This document shows, piece by piece, positions 32,806 through 41,900 of a stretch of DNA of 64,000 bases; positions within the stretch are counted from its first letter, which is position 1, and each line of letters begins with the position of its first letter. The position numbers were made by a program, and so were the translations under genes. Source of the DNA: Bacillota bacterium (GTDB lineage Bacteria > Bacillota > Clostridia > Clostridiales > Clostridiaceae); assembly GCA_023435985.1 (NCBI GenBank), contig JAEZKY010000331.1, positions 41,207 through 105,206 of the forward strand. The letters are read 5' to 3'. The notes under the pieces are model-generated. The model searched no databases. It was given only the letters and a program-made list of their open reading frames with translations, and had not been told where the DNA came from.

Positions 32806-34097
32806 TTAAGGCGTTAATAAATGCTAGGATATTCAATTATGATTCTTTAAAAGAAAATTCTTATGTGCTGTTTAATAAACAGATAATAGAAATTGGCTCC
32901 ATGGAAAATTTTAAAGGAGCAGATGAAGTTTTTGATTGTAATAATCAGATTGTAATGCCTGGACTTGTGAATTGTCACAGCCATATATATTCAACTTTTG
33001 CTAGAGGCTGGATTACAGAATTTAATCCTAAAAGTTTTGTGGAACTCTTAGAGCAGATGTGGTGGAAGCTAGATGGAGTTCTTGAAGAAAAAGACATTTA
33101 TTATAGTGGAATTGTAAGTGGAATGGAATTTATAAAAAATGGAATCACAACTGTAGTTGATCATCATGCCAGTGGAAAAATCAGAGGAAGTTTAAATTTA
33201 TTAAAAAGAGCTCTATGTGATTACTTGGGAATAAGAGGAGTATTCTGTTTTGAGAGTAGTGAAAGATTTCCTATAGATGAATGTATTGAGGAAAATTTAG
33301 AGTTTGGCAAAAATATCACAGACATGGAAAGAGGATTGTTTGGAATGCATGCCTGTTTAACCTTAAGTGATGAAGCTTTAAAAAAGATAGCAAAAGAAAG
33401 TGAAGGAATGCCAATTCATATACATGTTGCAGAAAGTGATGAAGATAATATAGACAGCATCAAAAAGTATAATAAGACTCCAATTGAAAGATTAGAAGAA
33501 TATGGACTGCTTAGAGAAAATTCAATTTTATCGCATTGTATATATTTGACGGAGAAAGATATGGATATTTTAGCAAAGCACAAGGTATATATTGCATTAA
33601 ATCCTACATCTAATCTTAATAACGCAGTTGGACTTGCAGATGTATTAGAGTTTGAAAAGAGAAATATAAAATGCATTTTAGGTAATGATGGATTAGGATT
33701 CAATTTAACTAGAGAAATGCTAAATCTATTGTTTGGTATGCATCTAAAATATAAAAGTCCTACAGCATACTCACTGAATAATCTTAAAAAGGTTATAGAA
33801 AATAATTATGAATATGCAGGCAAGATTTTAAACTGTAAGCTTGGAAAAATTGAAGCAGGATACGAAGCGGATTTTTTAACTTTAGAATATAATGCGCCTA
33901 CACCAATGAATGAGGATAATCTATTTGGACATTTTTTCTATGGAATGTTGGATAATTTTAAGCCTAAAAATGTCTGGTGCAATGGAAAGATTAAATTGAA
34001 AGACTATAAACTATTGGAAGACGAAGAAAAGATATACGGAGAGGCAAGAAAAATAGCTAAAGAAGTTTGGAGTAAGACTCAAAAAAGTACTAAATAA
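32802..34097 (+). CDS. ssnA: Putative aminohydrolase SsnA
   Basis: Amidohydrolase of 431 residues of the SsnA family. Motifs: MPGLVNCHSHIYSTFARG (about 49), the family-specific MWWKLDG, VDHHASG, HIHVAESDED, LSHCIYLTE, LNPTSNLNNAVG and ILGNDGLGFN. The start overlaps hyuA in an ATGA junction. SsnA always travels with selenium-dependent molybdenum hydroxylase clusters and is one of the enzymes shown to be needed for anaerobic purine breakdown; a deaminase or ring-opening role is likely, but the exact reaction is not read from sequence. Confidence 0.93.
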   Translation: MIKALINARIFNYDSLKENSYVLFNKQIIEIGSMENFKGADEVFDCNNQIVMPGLVNCHSHIYSTFARGWITEFNPKSFVELLEQMWWKLDGVLEEKDIYYSGIVSGMEFIKNGITTVVDHHASGKIRGSLNLLKRALCDYLGIRGVFCFESSERFPIDECIEENLEFGKNITDMERGLFGMHACLTLSDEALKKIAKESEGMPIHIHVAESDEDNIDSIKKYNKTPIERLEEYGLLRENSILSHCIYLTEKDMDILAKHKVYIALNPTSNLNNAVGLADVLEFEKRNIKCILGNDGLGFNLTREMLNLLFGMHLKYKSPTAYSLNNLKKVIENNYEYAGKILNCKLGKIEAGYEADFLTLEYNAPTPMNEDNLFGHFFYGMLDNFKPKNVWCNGKIKLKDYKLLEDEEKIYGEARKIAKEVWSKTQKSTK

Positions 34098-34167
34098 TAA
34101 TTTTGATAATTATGCTCAAGGGATACAAAAGAAAACAATATGTTTATTGAAGATAAGGAGAAATAAT

Positions 34168-35253
34168 ATGAATTTAAATACAAGCCTAAGTGGAATAAAT
34201 TTTGAAAATCCGCTGATGCCAGCGTCAGGACCATTAGTTGGTGATAGTGAAAAAATGAAGATAATATCAAGTTTTGGAGTTGGAGGAATTGTTACAAAAA
34301 CAATATCCAGCAAAGGTGCAGAAGTAGTTAGACCATGCATATTTGGAGGACAAAACTTCATCATGAATGCTGAATTGTGGTCAGAATATAATCCAGAACT
34401 ATGGATAGATAAGTTTCTTCCAGAGATAAAAGCAGAAATAAAGAAGCCGTTATTCGTAAGTGTTGGGTATTCAAAAGAGGACATGGATAATCTAATACCT
34501 AAACTTGACAAATTTGCAGATGCTTTTGAAATTTCCACTCATTATGTGGGTAAGGATTTAACAATAATAAAAGAAACCTTAATGACTATAAGAAAGCATA
34601 CGAAGAAGCCAGTTTATATGAAAATGAGTCCTCATATACCAGATCCAGTTGGATTTGCAAAAATGGTCATAGAAAATGGAGGAAATGGAGTTGTAGCTAT
34701 TAACTCTTTAGGGCCAAGCATGAAGATTGATGCAGCGGCTAGGCAGGTTTTGCTAGGGAATAAGGAAGGTGAAGTATGGACTTCAGGACCAGCAATAAAA
34801 CCAATAGCATTAGCGCTGATTCATAAGATTAAGAAAGCGGTGCCACAATGTGAAATCATAGGGGTTGGAGGAATAGCCAGTGCAGAAGATGTCATAGAGT
34901 TCTTACTTGCTGGAGCTAGTGCAGTTCAAATGCTATCTGCTGCAATGCTTAAAGGGAAAGATTTATATAAGAAGATAATTGATGAACTTCCAAGTGCATT
35001 AGAGAAGTTTGGATTTAACTCTGTAGAGGAAGTGCTAAATACTGAATTGCAAACTGGTAATGTAAAATACGACCCTATTTACCCAACAATTAATTATGAT
35101 AAATGTGTTAATTGTAAATTATGTGAAAATGCCTGTCCATATTTTGCAATCACTACTCAGGAAAATAAAGTAATGGTAGATACAAGTAAATGTTTTGGTT
35201 GCGGACTATGTGAATCAAGATGTCCAAAGAAGGCAATTCAAAATGTGTTTTAG
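34168..35253 (+). CDS. PreA-like dihydropyrimidine/dihydroorotate dehydrogenase with ferredoxin domain
   Basis: Protein of 361 residues. Residues about 1-300 form a dihydroorotate dehydrogenase-type FMN barrel (NPLMPASGPL, GVGGIVTKT, MKMSPHIPD, VAINSLGPS, GVGGIASAED). The C-terminus carries two 4Fe-4S motifs: CVNCKLCENACP and CFGCGLCESRCP. This is the layout of PreA, the catalytic subunit of dihydropyrimidine dehydrogenase; its NADH-using partner PreT is not adjacent. ATG 34168 is seven bases after AAGGAG. In this operon it probably reduces a C=C or C=N bond of a purine-derived ring with ferredoxin electrons, filling a role that ygfK has elsewhere; that is inference. Confidence 0.85.
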   Translation: MNLNTSLSGINFENPLMPASGPLVGDSEKMKIISSFGVGGIVTKTISSKGAEVVRPCIFGGQNFIMNAELWSEYNPELWIDKFLPEIKAEIKKPLFVSVGYSKEDMDNLIPKLDKFADAFEISTHYVGKDLTIIKETLMTIRKHTKKPVYMKMSPHIPDPVGFAKMVIENGGNGVVAINSLGPSMKIDAAARQVLLGNKEGEVWTSGPAIKPIALALIHKIKKAVPQCEIIGVGGIASAEDVIEFLLAGASAVQMLSAAMLKGKDLYKKIIDELPSALEKFGFNSVEEVLNTELQTGNVKYDPIYPTINYDKCVNCKLCENACPYFAITTQENKVMVDTSKCFGCGLCESRCPKKAIQNVF

Positions 35254-35287
35254 GTGTTAATTTCAAATTATAAAGGTATAAGAGTAT

Positions 35288-35310
35288 AAGGCACAATCAA
35301 ATAAATAATT
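35288..35310 (+). repeat. Solo arm of the palindromic repeat
   Basis: TAAGGCACAATCAAATAAAT is the reverse complement of the right arm of the dispersed repeat. The matching second arm is not clear. Confidence 0.6.
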
Positions 35311-35343
35311 TTTGTGAGAAATTCCGTAAAGAAATTTCATCAT

Positions 35344-35371
35344 TAACTGTTAATTGTCAATTGCTAATTGG
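35344..35371 (+). repeat. Heptamer array upstream of xdhA
   Basis: Units TTAACTG, TTAATTG, TCAATTG, CTAATTG in tandem, running directly into the GGAGG ribosome site. Confidence 0.65.
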
Positions 35372-35383
35372 AGGATTTGGCTT

Positions 35384-37492
35384 ATGGATGATATAAGAAA
35401 GTCAGTTATAAAAGCTGATCATAAAATTAAGGTGGATGGAAGTGCTAAATATATAGCAGATATTAAATTTAAAGACAGTTTATATGCCAAAACATTACGT
35501 TCAGAAAAAGCTAAAGCAGTCATAAAGAATATCATTATTCCAGAATTAAAGGATGGATATTATATTGTTGAGGCAAAAGACATCCCAGGAGTAAATAAGG
35601 TAAAGATAATTCAAAATGATATGCCGGTTTTTTCGGATAAAGAAGTGAATTATATAGGGGAGCCTATACTTTTAGTAGTAGGTCCTGAACTTGAAGAAAT
35701 AATTAATATTTTAAAAGCTATTAAGGTTGAATATGAAGAAGTCACTCCTGTTTTTGATATGAAAAATTCTAAAGACATAATTGATAAGTATGAATACGAA
35801 AAGGGAGATATAGAAGAAGCAATTAAAAATTCTTCAAAAATCATTGAAGAAGAATTTTATACAGGATACCAAGAACAAGCTTATTTAGAGACTCAAGGAT
35901 TAGTAGGAACTTATGAAGATGGAAAGATTTCTGTGTATGGAACTATGCAATGTCCATATTATGTTAAGGGAGCAGTAGTACAAGCCTTAGGCTGCGAAGA
36001 AGATAAGGCAAGAATTGTTCAAACTACAACTGGAGGCGGGTTTGGAGGTAAGGAAGATTATCCTTCTCTACTAGGAGCACAAGTTGCAGTAGCTGCTTAT
36101 AAAATTAAAAAGCCGGTGAGATTAATTTTAGATAGAATTGAAGATATGTCATTTACTACCAAAAGGCATCCGGCGTTATTAACTTATAAAACAGTTCTTG
36201 ATAAAGATAATAAAATAATTGGAATGGATGTAGCGATCATATTAAATGGTGGCGCTTATGCGACAGTATCTGGAGTTGTGCTGCAAAGGGCTTTATTAGC
36301 TGCAATAGGAGTTTATAAAATACCAAATGTCAGGGTTAAGGGACGTGTAGTTAGAACTAATACTGTACCTACAGGAGCCTTCAGAGGTTTTGGAGGTCCA
36401 CAGAGTATCTTTGGAATTGAAACACATATGGCTCATCTAGCAAAAGAAATAGGATGTACACCACTAGAATTAAAGCATAAGTATTTTGTAAAAACTGGCG
36501 ATGACACATGTACTGGTGGAAAATTTACTTATGACGTGAAGCTTGAAGAAATGCTTCAAAAAGCTGAGAGGTTAAGCGGCTTTAGCCAAAAGTATGAAAA
36601 GTATTCTAAAGAGCAGGGCATTATGAGAAAAGGAATTGGAATGTCAGTATTTTTGCATGGCTGTGGTTTTACTGGAAGCGGTGAGAGAGATTTTATTAAA
36701 GCTAAAGTTAAGCTTTTAAAGCACAAGAATGATGATGTAGAAATTTTAGTAGCTAATACAGATATGGGACAAGGACTTCAAACTACTTTTAAGAAAATTG
36801 TTGCAAAAGTACTTAATCTTGATTACCAGAAAATAATATACGAGAATCCAGATACGGATAGAGTTCCAGATTCAGGCCCAACAGTAGCTTCAAGATCAAT
36901 CATGGTAGTTGGGAAATTGCTTGAGAGAGCGGCAATAAGGCTTAAGGAAAGCTGGATTCGAGGAGAAGAACAGTTAATAGAAGAAAATTATAAACATCCA
37001 GATTTAATACCTTGGAATATTACGAAATTTAATGGAGATGCCTATCCTAGCTATTCATGGGGAATAAATGTGGTAGAAGTTGAAGTTAATACTATAACTG
37101 CTGTTACAGAGGTTATAGGAATATACACAGTATTTGATGTTGGAATTCCAATTGATGAGACCATAATGGAAGGTCAGATACAAGGCGGAGTTATACAAGG
37201 ACTTGGGTATGGTTCTTGTGAAAACATGGAATGTGACGAAACAGGAAAGATAAAGCAGCACAGCATAACGGATTATATTATTCCAACTGCTAAAGATGTT
37301 GTAAATATTAAAAATGAATTAGTAGATAATCCTTGTGATCTTGGACCATTTGGCGCTAAAGGAGCAGGAGAATTGACCTTGGTAGGAACAGCACCAGCTT
37401 ATGCAAATGCAATTGAAAATGCCTTAGGAGTAAAGGTTAATAGATTACCTGTAACTCCAGAATGGATAATGGAGGCGATAACAAATGGGTAA
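35384..37492 (+). CDS. xdhA: Xanthine dehydrogenase-family molybdenum subunit, set 1
   Basis: Molybdopterin-binding subunit of 702 residues of a three-subunit hydroxylase. Motifs: TTTGGGFGGKEDYPS (cofactor and catalytic region, about 220), GAFRGFGGPQS, NTDMGQGLQTTF, and the catalytic glutamate in GPFGAKGAGELT. Together with the next two genes (2Fe-2S, FAD) it forms a purine or related heterocycle hydroxylase. ATG 35384 is nine bases after GGAGG. The gene overlaps the FeS gene by eight bases. A labile, non-selenocysteine selenium ligand at Mo is plausible because of the neighbouring yqeB/yqeC/selD genes; there is no in-frame TGA. Confidence 0.92.
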   Translation: MDDIRKSVIKADHKIKVDGSAKYIADIKFKDSLYAKTLRSEKAKAVIKNIIIPELKDGYYIVEAKDIPGVNKVKIIQNDMPVFSDKEVNYIGEPILLVVGPELEEIINILKAIKVEYEEVTPVFDMKNSKDIIDKYEYEKGDIEEAIKNSSKIIEEEFYTGYQEQAYLETQGLVGTYEDGKISVYGTMQCPYYVKGAVVQALGCEEDKARIVQTTTGGGFGGKEDYPSLLGAQVAVAAYKIKKPVRLILDRIEDMSFTTKRHPALLTYKTVLDKDNKIIGMDVAIILNGGAYATVSGVVLQRALLAAIGVYKIPNVRVKGRVVRTNTVPTGAFRGFGGPQSIFGIETHMAHLAKEIGCTPLELKHKYFVKTGDDTCTGGKFTYDVKLEEMLQKAERLSGFSQKYEKYSKEQGIMRKGIGMSVFLHGCGFTGSGERDFIKAKVKLLKHKNDDVEILVANTDMGQGLQTTFKKIVAKVLNLDYQKIIYENPDTDRVPDSGPTVASRSIMVVGKLLERAAIRLKESWIRGEEQLIEENYKHPDLIPWNITKFNGDAYPSYSWGINVVEVEVNTITAVTEVIGIYTVFDVGIPIDETIMEGQIQGGVIQGLGYGSCENMECDETGKIKQHSITDYIIPTAKDVVNIKNELVDNPCDLGPFGAKGAGELTLVGTAPAYANAIENALGVKVNRLPVTPEWIMEAITNG

Positions 37493-37961
37493 AGTAATTA
37501 CTTTGAAAATAAATAATAAGACCATTACTACAGAGGAAGCTAATACTAAAAGACTCTTAGATTTCTTAAGAGAAGACTTAGATATAACAGGACCTAAAGA
37601 AGGCTGTGGAGAAGGTGAATGTGGGGCTTGTGCTGTAATTATAGATAAGGAATTAATTAATTCCTGTCTAGTTACGATTGGTTCTGTTCAAGGGAAAGAA
37701 ATCATAACTATTGAAGGCCTGGCAGGAACAAAACAGTTTGAAGTATTAGAGAAATGCTTTGCAGAAGCAGGAGCAGTACAATGTGGATTTTGTACACCAG
37801 GAATGATAATGGCAGCACATGCATTATTGTCTAAGCTTCCTAAACCAACAGAAGCTGACGTAAGAGAAGGTATATCAGGAAATTTATGCAGATGTACAGG
37901 TTATAACATGATAATAAATGGAATACTTATGGCAGCCGAGAGAGGTGATGGCTTATGGTAG
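37485..37961 (+). CDS. xdhC: Xanthine dehydrogenase-family 2Fe-2S subunit, set 1
   Basis: Small iron-sulfur subunit of 158 residues with two 2Fe-2S clusters. The plant-ferredoxin-type cluster is in CGEGECGACAVII with a further Cys in INSCLV; the second, helical cluster in QCGFCTPGMIM and CRCTGYN. It passes electrons from the Mo centre to the FAD subunit. It overlaps the Mo subunit gene before it and the FAD subunit gene after it (seven bases). The gene name follows E. coli xdhABC usage, where XdhC is the FeS subunit, not the XdhC chaperone. Confidence 0.93.
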   Translation: MGKVITLKINNKTITTEEANTKRLLDFLREDLDITGPKEGCGEGECGACAVIIDKELINSCLVTIGSVQGKEIITIEGLAGTKQFEVLEKCFAEAGAVQCGFCTPGMIMAAHALLSKLPKPTEADVREGISGNLCRCTGYNMIINGILMAAERGDGLW

Positions 37962-38788
37962 AAGGATATTATCCACACACTTTTAAAGAAGCATTAGAAA
38001 TACTGAAGGAAAAAGACGTGATAATTTATTCTGGTGGAACTGATCTAATGGTTAGGAACAAAAACACTGCGTCGCTTCTTCCAAAATTCAATAAAGATCT
38101 GCTTTATATAGGAAATTTAGAAAGATTAAAGGAAGTTAAAAAATTAGCGTCAGCTGTAGAAATAGGAACAGCATGCACATTATCCTCTCTTTTAAGAGAG
38201 GAAGAAGTTCCAGAAATATTAAAAGAAGCTATAAGGCAGATAGCATCACCAGCCATAAGAAACATGGGGACTATTGGAGGAAATATATGTAATGCATCTC
38301 CTGCTGGAGATACTCTGCCAATCCTATATGCATTGGATGCAAAACTTAAGTTAGCTAGTGAAAGTTCTTCAAGAGAAGTTAATATAGAAGATTTTATATT
38401 AGGACCAAGGAAGATTGCTCTTAATAAAGATGAGCTTTTAGAAAGCATAATCATACCAAAGTTAGAATTTAATAAAACTTATTATGAAAAGGTTGGAGCT
38501 AGAAAAGCTTCAGCCATATCAAAATTATCCTTTGTAGGACTTGCAAAAATAGAGGACAAAAAAATAAGAGATATAAGGATTGCGCTGGGATCAGTAAGTG
38601 TAACAGTAGTTAGAGTCAAAGATGCAGAAAAATTAATGCTAGGAAATGATTTAAAGGAAATACAAGGCAAATTGGATGAGATAATAAAAACTTACTCAGA
38701 AAAAGTGACTCCTATTAGTGATCAAAGATCTACGGCAGCTTATAGAAAGAAAGTAGCATTAAGGCTTATTCAATATTTTTTAACATAA
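37955..38788 (+). CDS. xdhB: Xanthine dehydrogenase-family FAD subunit, set 1
   Basis: FAD-binding subunit of 277 residues. Motifs: YSGGTDLMVR (FAD pyrophosphate loop, near 26), GTACTLSSLL, ASPAIRNMGTIGGNICNASPAGDT (split here as ASPAIRNMGTIGGN and ICNASPAGD), and the C-terminal CO-dehydrogenase flavoprotein-like domain (KVGARKASAISKLSF). It hands electrons to NAD+ or another carrier. The Mo-FeS-FAD order with overlaps shows a tightly coupled enzyme operon. It is followed 52 bases later by the fused selenium-dependent enzyme. Confidence 0.92.
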   Translation: MVEGYYPHTFKEALEILKEKDVIIYSGGTDLMVRNKNTASLLPKFNKDLLYIGNLERLKEVKKLASAVEIGTACTLSSLLREEEVPEILKEAIRQIASPAIRNMGTIGGNICNASPAGDTLPILYALDAKLKLASESSSREVNIEDFILGPRKIALNKDELLESIIIPKLEFNKTYYEKVGARKASAISKLSFVGLAKIEDKKIRDIRIALGSVSVTVVRVKDAEKLMLGNDLKEIQGKLDEIIKTYSEKVTPISDQRSTAAYRKKVALRLIQYFLT

Positions 38789-38840
38789 ATACAAAATCAA
38801 ATAAATTTAAAAGGGGAAATATTTATGAAAGGAGCCTTCA

Positions 38841-41471
38841 ATGTTTAAAGTAAATATAAATGGAAAAGATTATGAATCAAAAGTAGATATGCTGCTAATG
38901 GATTTTCTTCGGGAAGAACTTGAGATAACTTCAGTGAAAAATGGCTGTAAAGAGGGTGCATGTGGAACCTGTACTGTTATTATTGATGGAAAAACAACTC
39001 GTGCGTGCCTTCAAAAACTTTCTAAACTTGAAGGGAGAAAGATAAAAACCATTGAGGGCTTCACTGAAAGGGAAAGAGAAGTATTTGTATATGCTTTTGC
39101 AGCGGCAGGAGCAGTACAATGCGGTTTCTGTATCCCAGGGATGGTCATATGTGGTAAATGCTTAATAGATCAAAATCCGAATCCAACAAGGGAAGATATA
39201 AAGCAGGCAATTCGCACTAATATCTGTAGGTGTACCGGATACGCTAAGATTGAAGAAGGCATTCTTATTGCAGCAAAAATGTTAAGAGAAAATATAGATA
39301 TACCTGAGGTAAAACAAACTGGAAAAGTTGGAGAAAAAACTTGTAGAGTAGATGCAAGGGGAAAGACTTTAGGGACAGCAAAATATGCAGATGATTATAA
39401 ATTTAAGGGGATGCTTTATGGGAAAAATGTATTTAGCAAGTATGCTCGTGCAAAAATAGTTGCCATTGATATAAGAGAAGCTCTTAAAATGCCGGGAGTT
39501 GTAGCAATATATACTGCAAAGGATATTCCGGGAAAGAGGTATATAGGTCATCTTGCACAAGACTGGCCAGGTATGATTGATATTGGGGAAGAAACTAAAT
39601 GCATAGGAGATACTATAGCAATGGTTGTTGCAGAAACAAGGGAAGAAGCAGTTGCTGCCGTTAAAATTGTAAAAGTAGAATATGAAGAATTGGAACCAAT
39701 TAGAAATCCTAAAGAAGCTGCGGCATTAGGAACTCATCAAGTTCATGGAGAAGGCTTTATGCACTTTGGAAAATTTAGAATACCTGAAAATAACGTATTT
39801 GATCATGAAGAAGTAAAGCGAGGAAATGCAGAAGCTGCCCTTGCAAATTCTAAGTTTATAGTAGAAGGAACCTTTGAGCTTCCTCCAACAGAACACGCTT
39901 TTATGGAGCTTGAAACTGCTATCGGGCTGCCAGATGGAGAGGATGGTGTAATGATTATTACAGGAGGACAGGGAATTTATGATGAGTATCACGAAATAAG
40001 CAATTATTTAGGAATTCCAATGGAAAAAGTGAGAATACAAAGTGCAGTTGTTGGAGGCGGCTTTGGAGGTAAGGAAGATATGAGCGTGCAGCATCAGGCA
40101 GCTCTTTGCGCATACCTTACAAAAAGGCCGGTAAAGGTATCCTTTAGTCGTCAGGAAAGTATAAATTATCATCCAAAACGCCATGCTATGGAGATTTATT
40201 GCAAGATAGGCTGCGATGAGAATGGTATTCTCCAAGGGATGAAGGCAAGACTTACTTCAGATACTGGTGCATATGCATCTCTAGGTGGTCCTGTTTTACA
40301 AAGAGCCTGCACACATGCAGGCGGCCCTTATAATTATCAAAACGTTGATATTGAGGGAAATGCTTATTATACAAATAATCCGCCGGCTGGTGCCTTTCGT
40401 GGTTTTGGTGTAACCCAATCCTGTGCAGTTGTAGAGCCTTTAATAAGTCAGCTGGCAGAGAAAGCTGGTCTTTCAGGCTGGGAATTTCGGTATCGTAATG
40501 CTATAAGGCCGGGAGAATCATTACCAAATGGACAAATTGCTGATAAGGGAACTGCTATGGCAGAAACTTTAGAGGCAGTAAAAGAGGATTTTGAAAAATA
40601 TGAAGCAGATTCAAACTATTATGTTGGAATTGCCTGTGCAATGAAAAATGCAGGCGTTGGAGTAGGTGTCCAGGATATAGGACGCTGTAACTTAAAAATA
40701 ATAAATGGAAAAGTTCATGCAAGATCTTCAGCAGGTGCAATTGGACAAGGCATACAAACCGTATTGCTGCAAGTAATTTGTGAGACCACTGGTGTGACAC
40801 CAGATAAAATTGTTGTGGAACATCCAGATACAAAATATACACCTGATTCAGGTACGACAACAGCATCTCGTCAAACTACTTTTGCAGGGGAAGCAGCTCA
40901 TCAATCCTCATTGAAATTAAAGAGGGATTTAGATGCAGGATATACCATTGATGAATTAGAAGGCAAAGAGTATATTGGAGAATTTGAGTTTAAGACAGAT
41001 TCAATTGGATCTGATAAACCTAATCCAGTAAGTCATATTTCTTATGGTTATGCAACACAGCTTGTTGTAATAGATAACGAAGGAAAATTAGTTAAGGTGA
41101 TTGCAGCTCACGATGTTGGAAGAATAATTAATCCTCTTTCTGCTGCAGGCCAGGTTGAAGGAGGAGTAGCAATGGGACTAGGATATGGGCTAACGGAAGA
41201 CTTTCCGTTAAAAGATGGAATTCCTCAGGCAAAGCTTGGAACTTTAGGAGTTTTCAGAGCAAATCAAATGCCAGCAGTTGAGGTGCACTTAATTGAAAAA
41301 GGTGATTCAGACAGTGTTGCCTTTGGTGCTAAAGGAATTGGGGAAATTGTATGTGTTATGGGCGCTCCAGCATGCCAAAATGCATACTACAAAAAAGATG
41401 GTGTATTTAGGTATAAGTATCCTTTGGAAAATACTTATTATAGAAAACATAAGGTTTTAAGTAAAATCTAA
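38841..41471 (+). CDS. xdhD: Selenium-dependent xanthine dehydrogenase (fused FeS-Mo, XdhD-like)
   Basis: Single chain of 876 residues joining a 2Fe-2S part (about 1-160: CKEGACGTCTVI, QCGFCIPGMV, CRCTGYAK) to a molybdenum part (about 175-876: VVGGGFGGKEDMS, GAFRGFGVTQS, SAGAIGQGIQTV, VAFGAKGIGEIV). It has no FAD domain, which is the layout of the selenium-dependent xanthine dehydrogenase/XdhD group. Expected reaction: hydroxylation of xanthine or urate-type purines, or the reverse. ATG 38841 is eight bases after AAGGAG. Codon use is somewhat richer in G+C than the flanking xdhABC genes. The electron acceptor must be another protein. Confidence 0.92.
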   Translation: MFKVNINGKDYESKVDMLLMDFLREELEITSVKNGCKEGACGTCTVIIDGKTTRACLQKLSKLEGRKIKTIEGFTEREREVFVYAFAAAGAVQCGFCIPGMVICGKCLIDQNPNPTREDIKQAIRTNICRCTGYAKIEEGILIAAKMLRENIDIPEVKQTGKVGEKTCRVDARGKTLGTAKYADDYKFKGMLYGKNVFSKYARAKIVAIDIREALKMPGVVAIYTAKDIPGKRYIGHLAQDWPGMIDIGEETKCIGDTIAMVVAETREEAVAAVKIVKVEYEELEPIRNPKEAAALGTHQVHGEGFMHFGKFRIPENNVFDHEEVKRGNAEAALANSKFIVEGTFELPPTEHAFMELETAIGLPDGEDGVMIITGGQGIYDEYHEISNYLGIPMEKVRIQSAVVGGGFGGKEDMSVQHQAALCAYLTKRPVKVSFSRQESINYHPKRHAMEIYCKIGCDENGILQGMKARLTSDTGAYASLGGPVLQRACTHAGGPYNYQNVDIEGNAYYTNNPPAGAFRGFGVTQSCAVVEPLISQLAEKAGLSGWEFRYRNAIRPGESLPNGQIADKGTAMAETLEAVKEDFEKYEADSNYYVGIACAMKNAGVGVGVQDIGRCNLKIINGKVHARSSAGAIGQGIQTVLLQVICETTGVTPDKIVVEHPDTKYTPDSGTTTASRQTTFAGEAAHQSSLKLKRDLDAGYTIDELEGKEYIGEFEFKTDSIGSDKPNPVSHISYGYATQLVVIDNEGKLVKVIAAHDVGRIINPLSAAGQVEGGVAMGLGYGLTEDFPLKDGIPQAKLGTLGVFRANQMPAVEVHLIEKGDSDSVAFGAKGIGEIVCVMGAPACQNAYYKKDGVFRYKYPLENTYYRKHKVLSKI

Positions 41472-41900
41472 ATTTACAATTAATTAAGCATCTGGCCTTA
41501 AGGAACGTATTCAAAAAAATTGAAGAATGAATAAATGAAACGTTAAGGATTTTATACGTATTGATAAAAAGTGGTATTTATATTACAAGATGGTGAAAAT
41601 CAAATTAGATATAATTATGGTTAAATAAAAATAGGGAGGAGAAGCTAAAAGGCATAAAAACTTAATTATATAGAAAGATTTTCTCGTAAAGTTTGTATTT
41701 TGACGAATTATAATAAAAAAATAAAAAAAAATATTCGATTTTTTTGTTTTTTATGATAGAATAATATTGCTAAGAAAGAAATTTATCATAAGTAATTTGT
41801 ATGTGCAAATTTTCCATCTATGTAATATTTAAACATACATAGATAAAACTGAAATTATTTAAATTTAAAGTGCTTAAGAATAATATTAAGGGGGCTTATT
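41472..41900. other. Leader region of the purine permease gene
   Basis: About 430 A+T-rich bases without a gene. I looked for a purine riboswitch and did not find its core. A weak hairpin (TCTATGT...ACATAGA, about 41818-41844) and a possible -10 (TAGAAT near 41758) are the only elements seen. Confidence 0.5.

Noticed and set aside
41472..41900. Purine riboswitch before the permease
   Set aside because: The conserved loop and junction words of the purine aptamer were not found on either strand.
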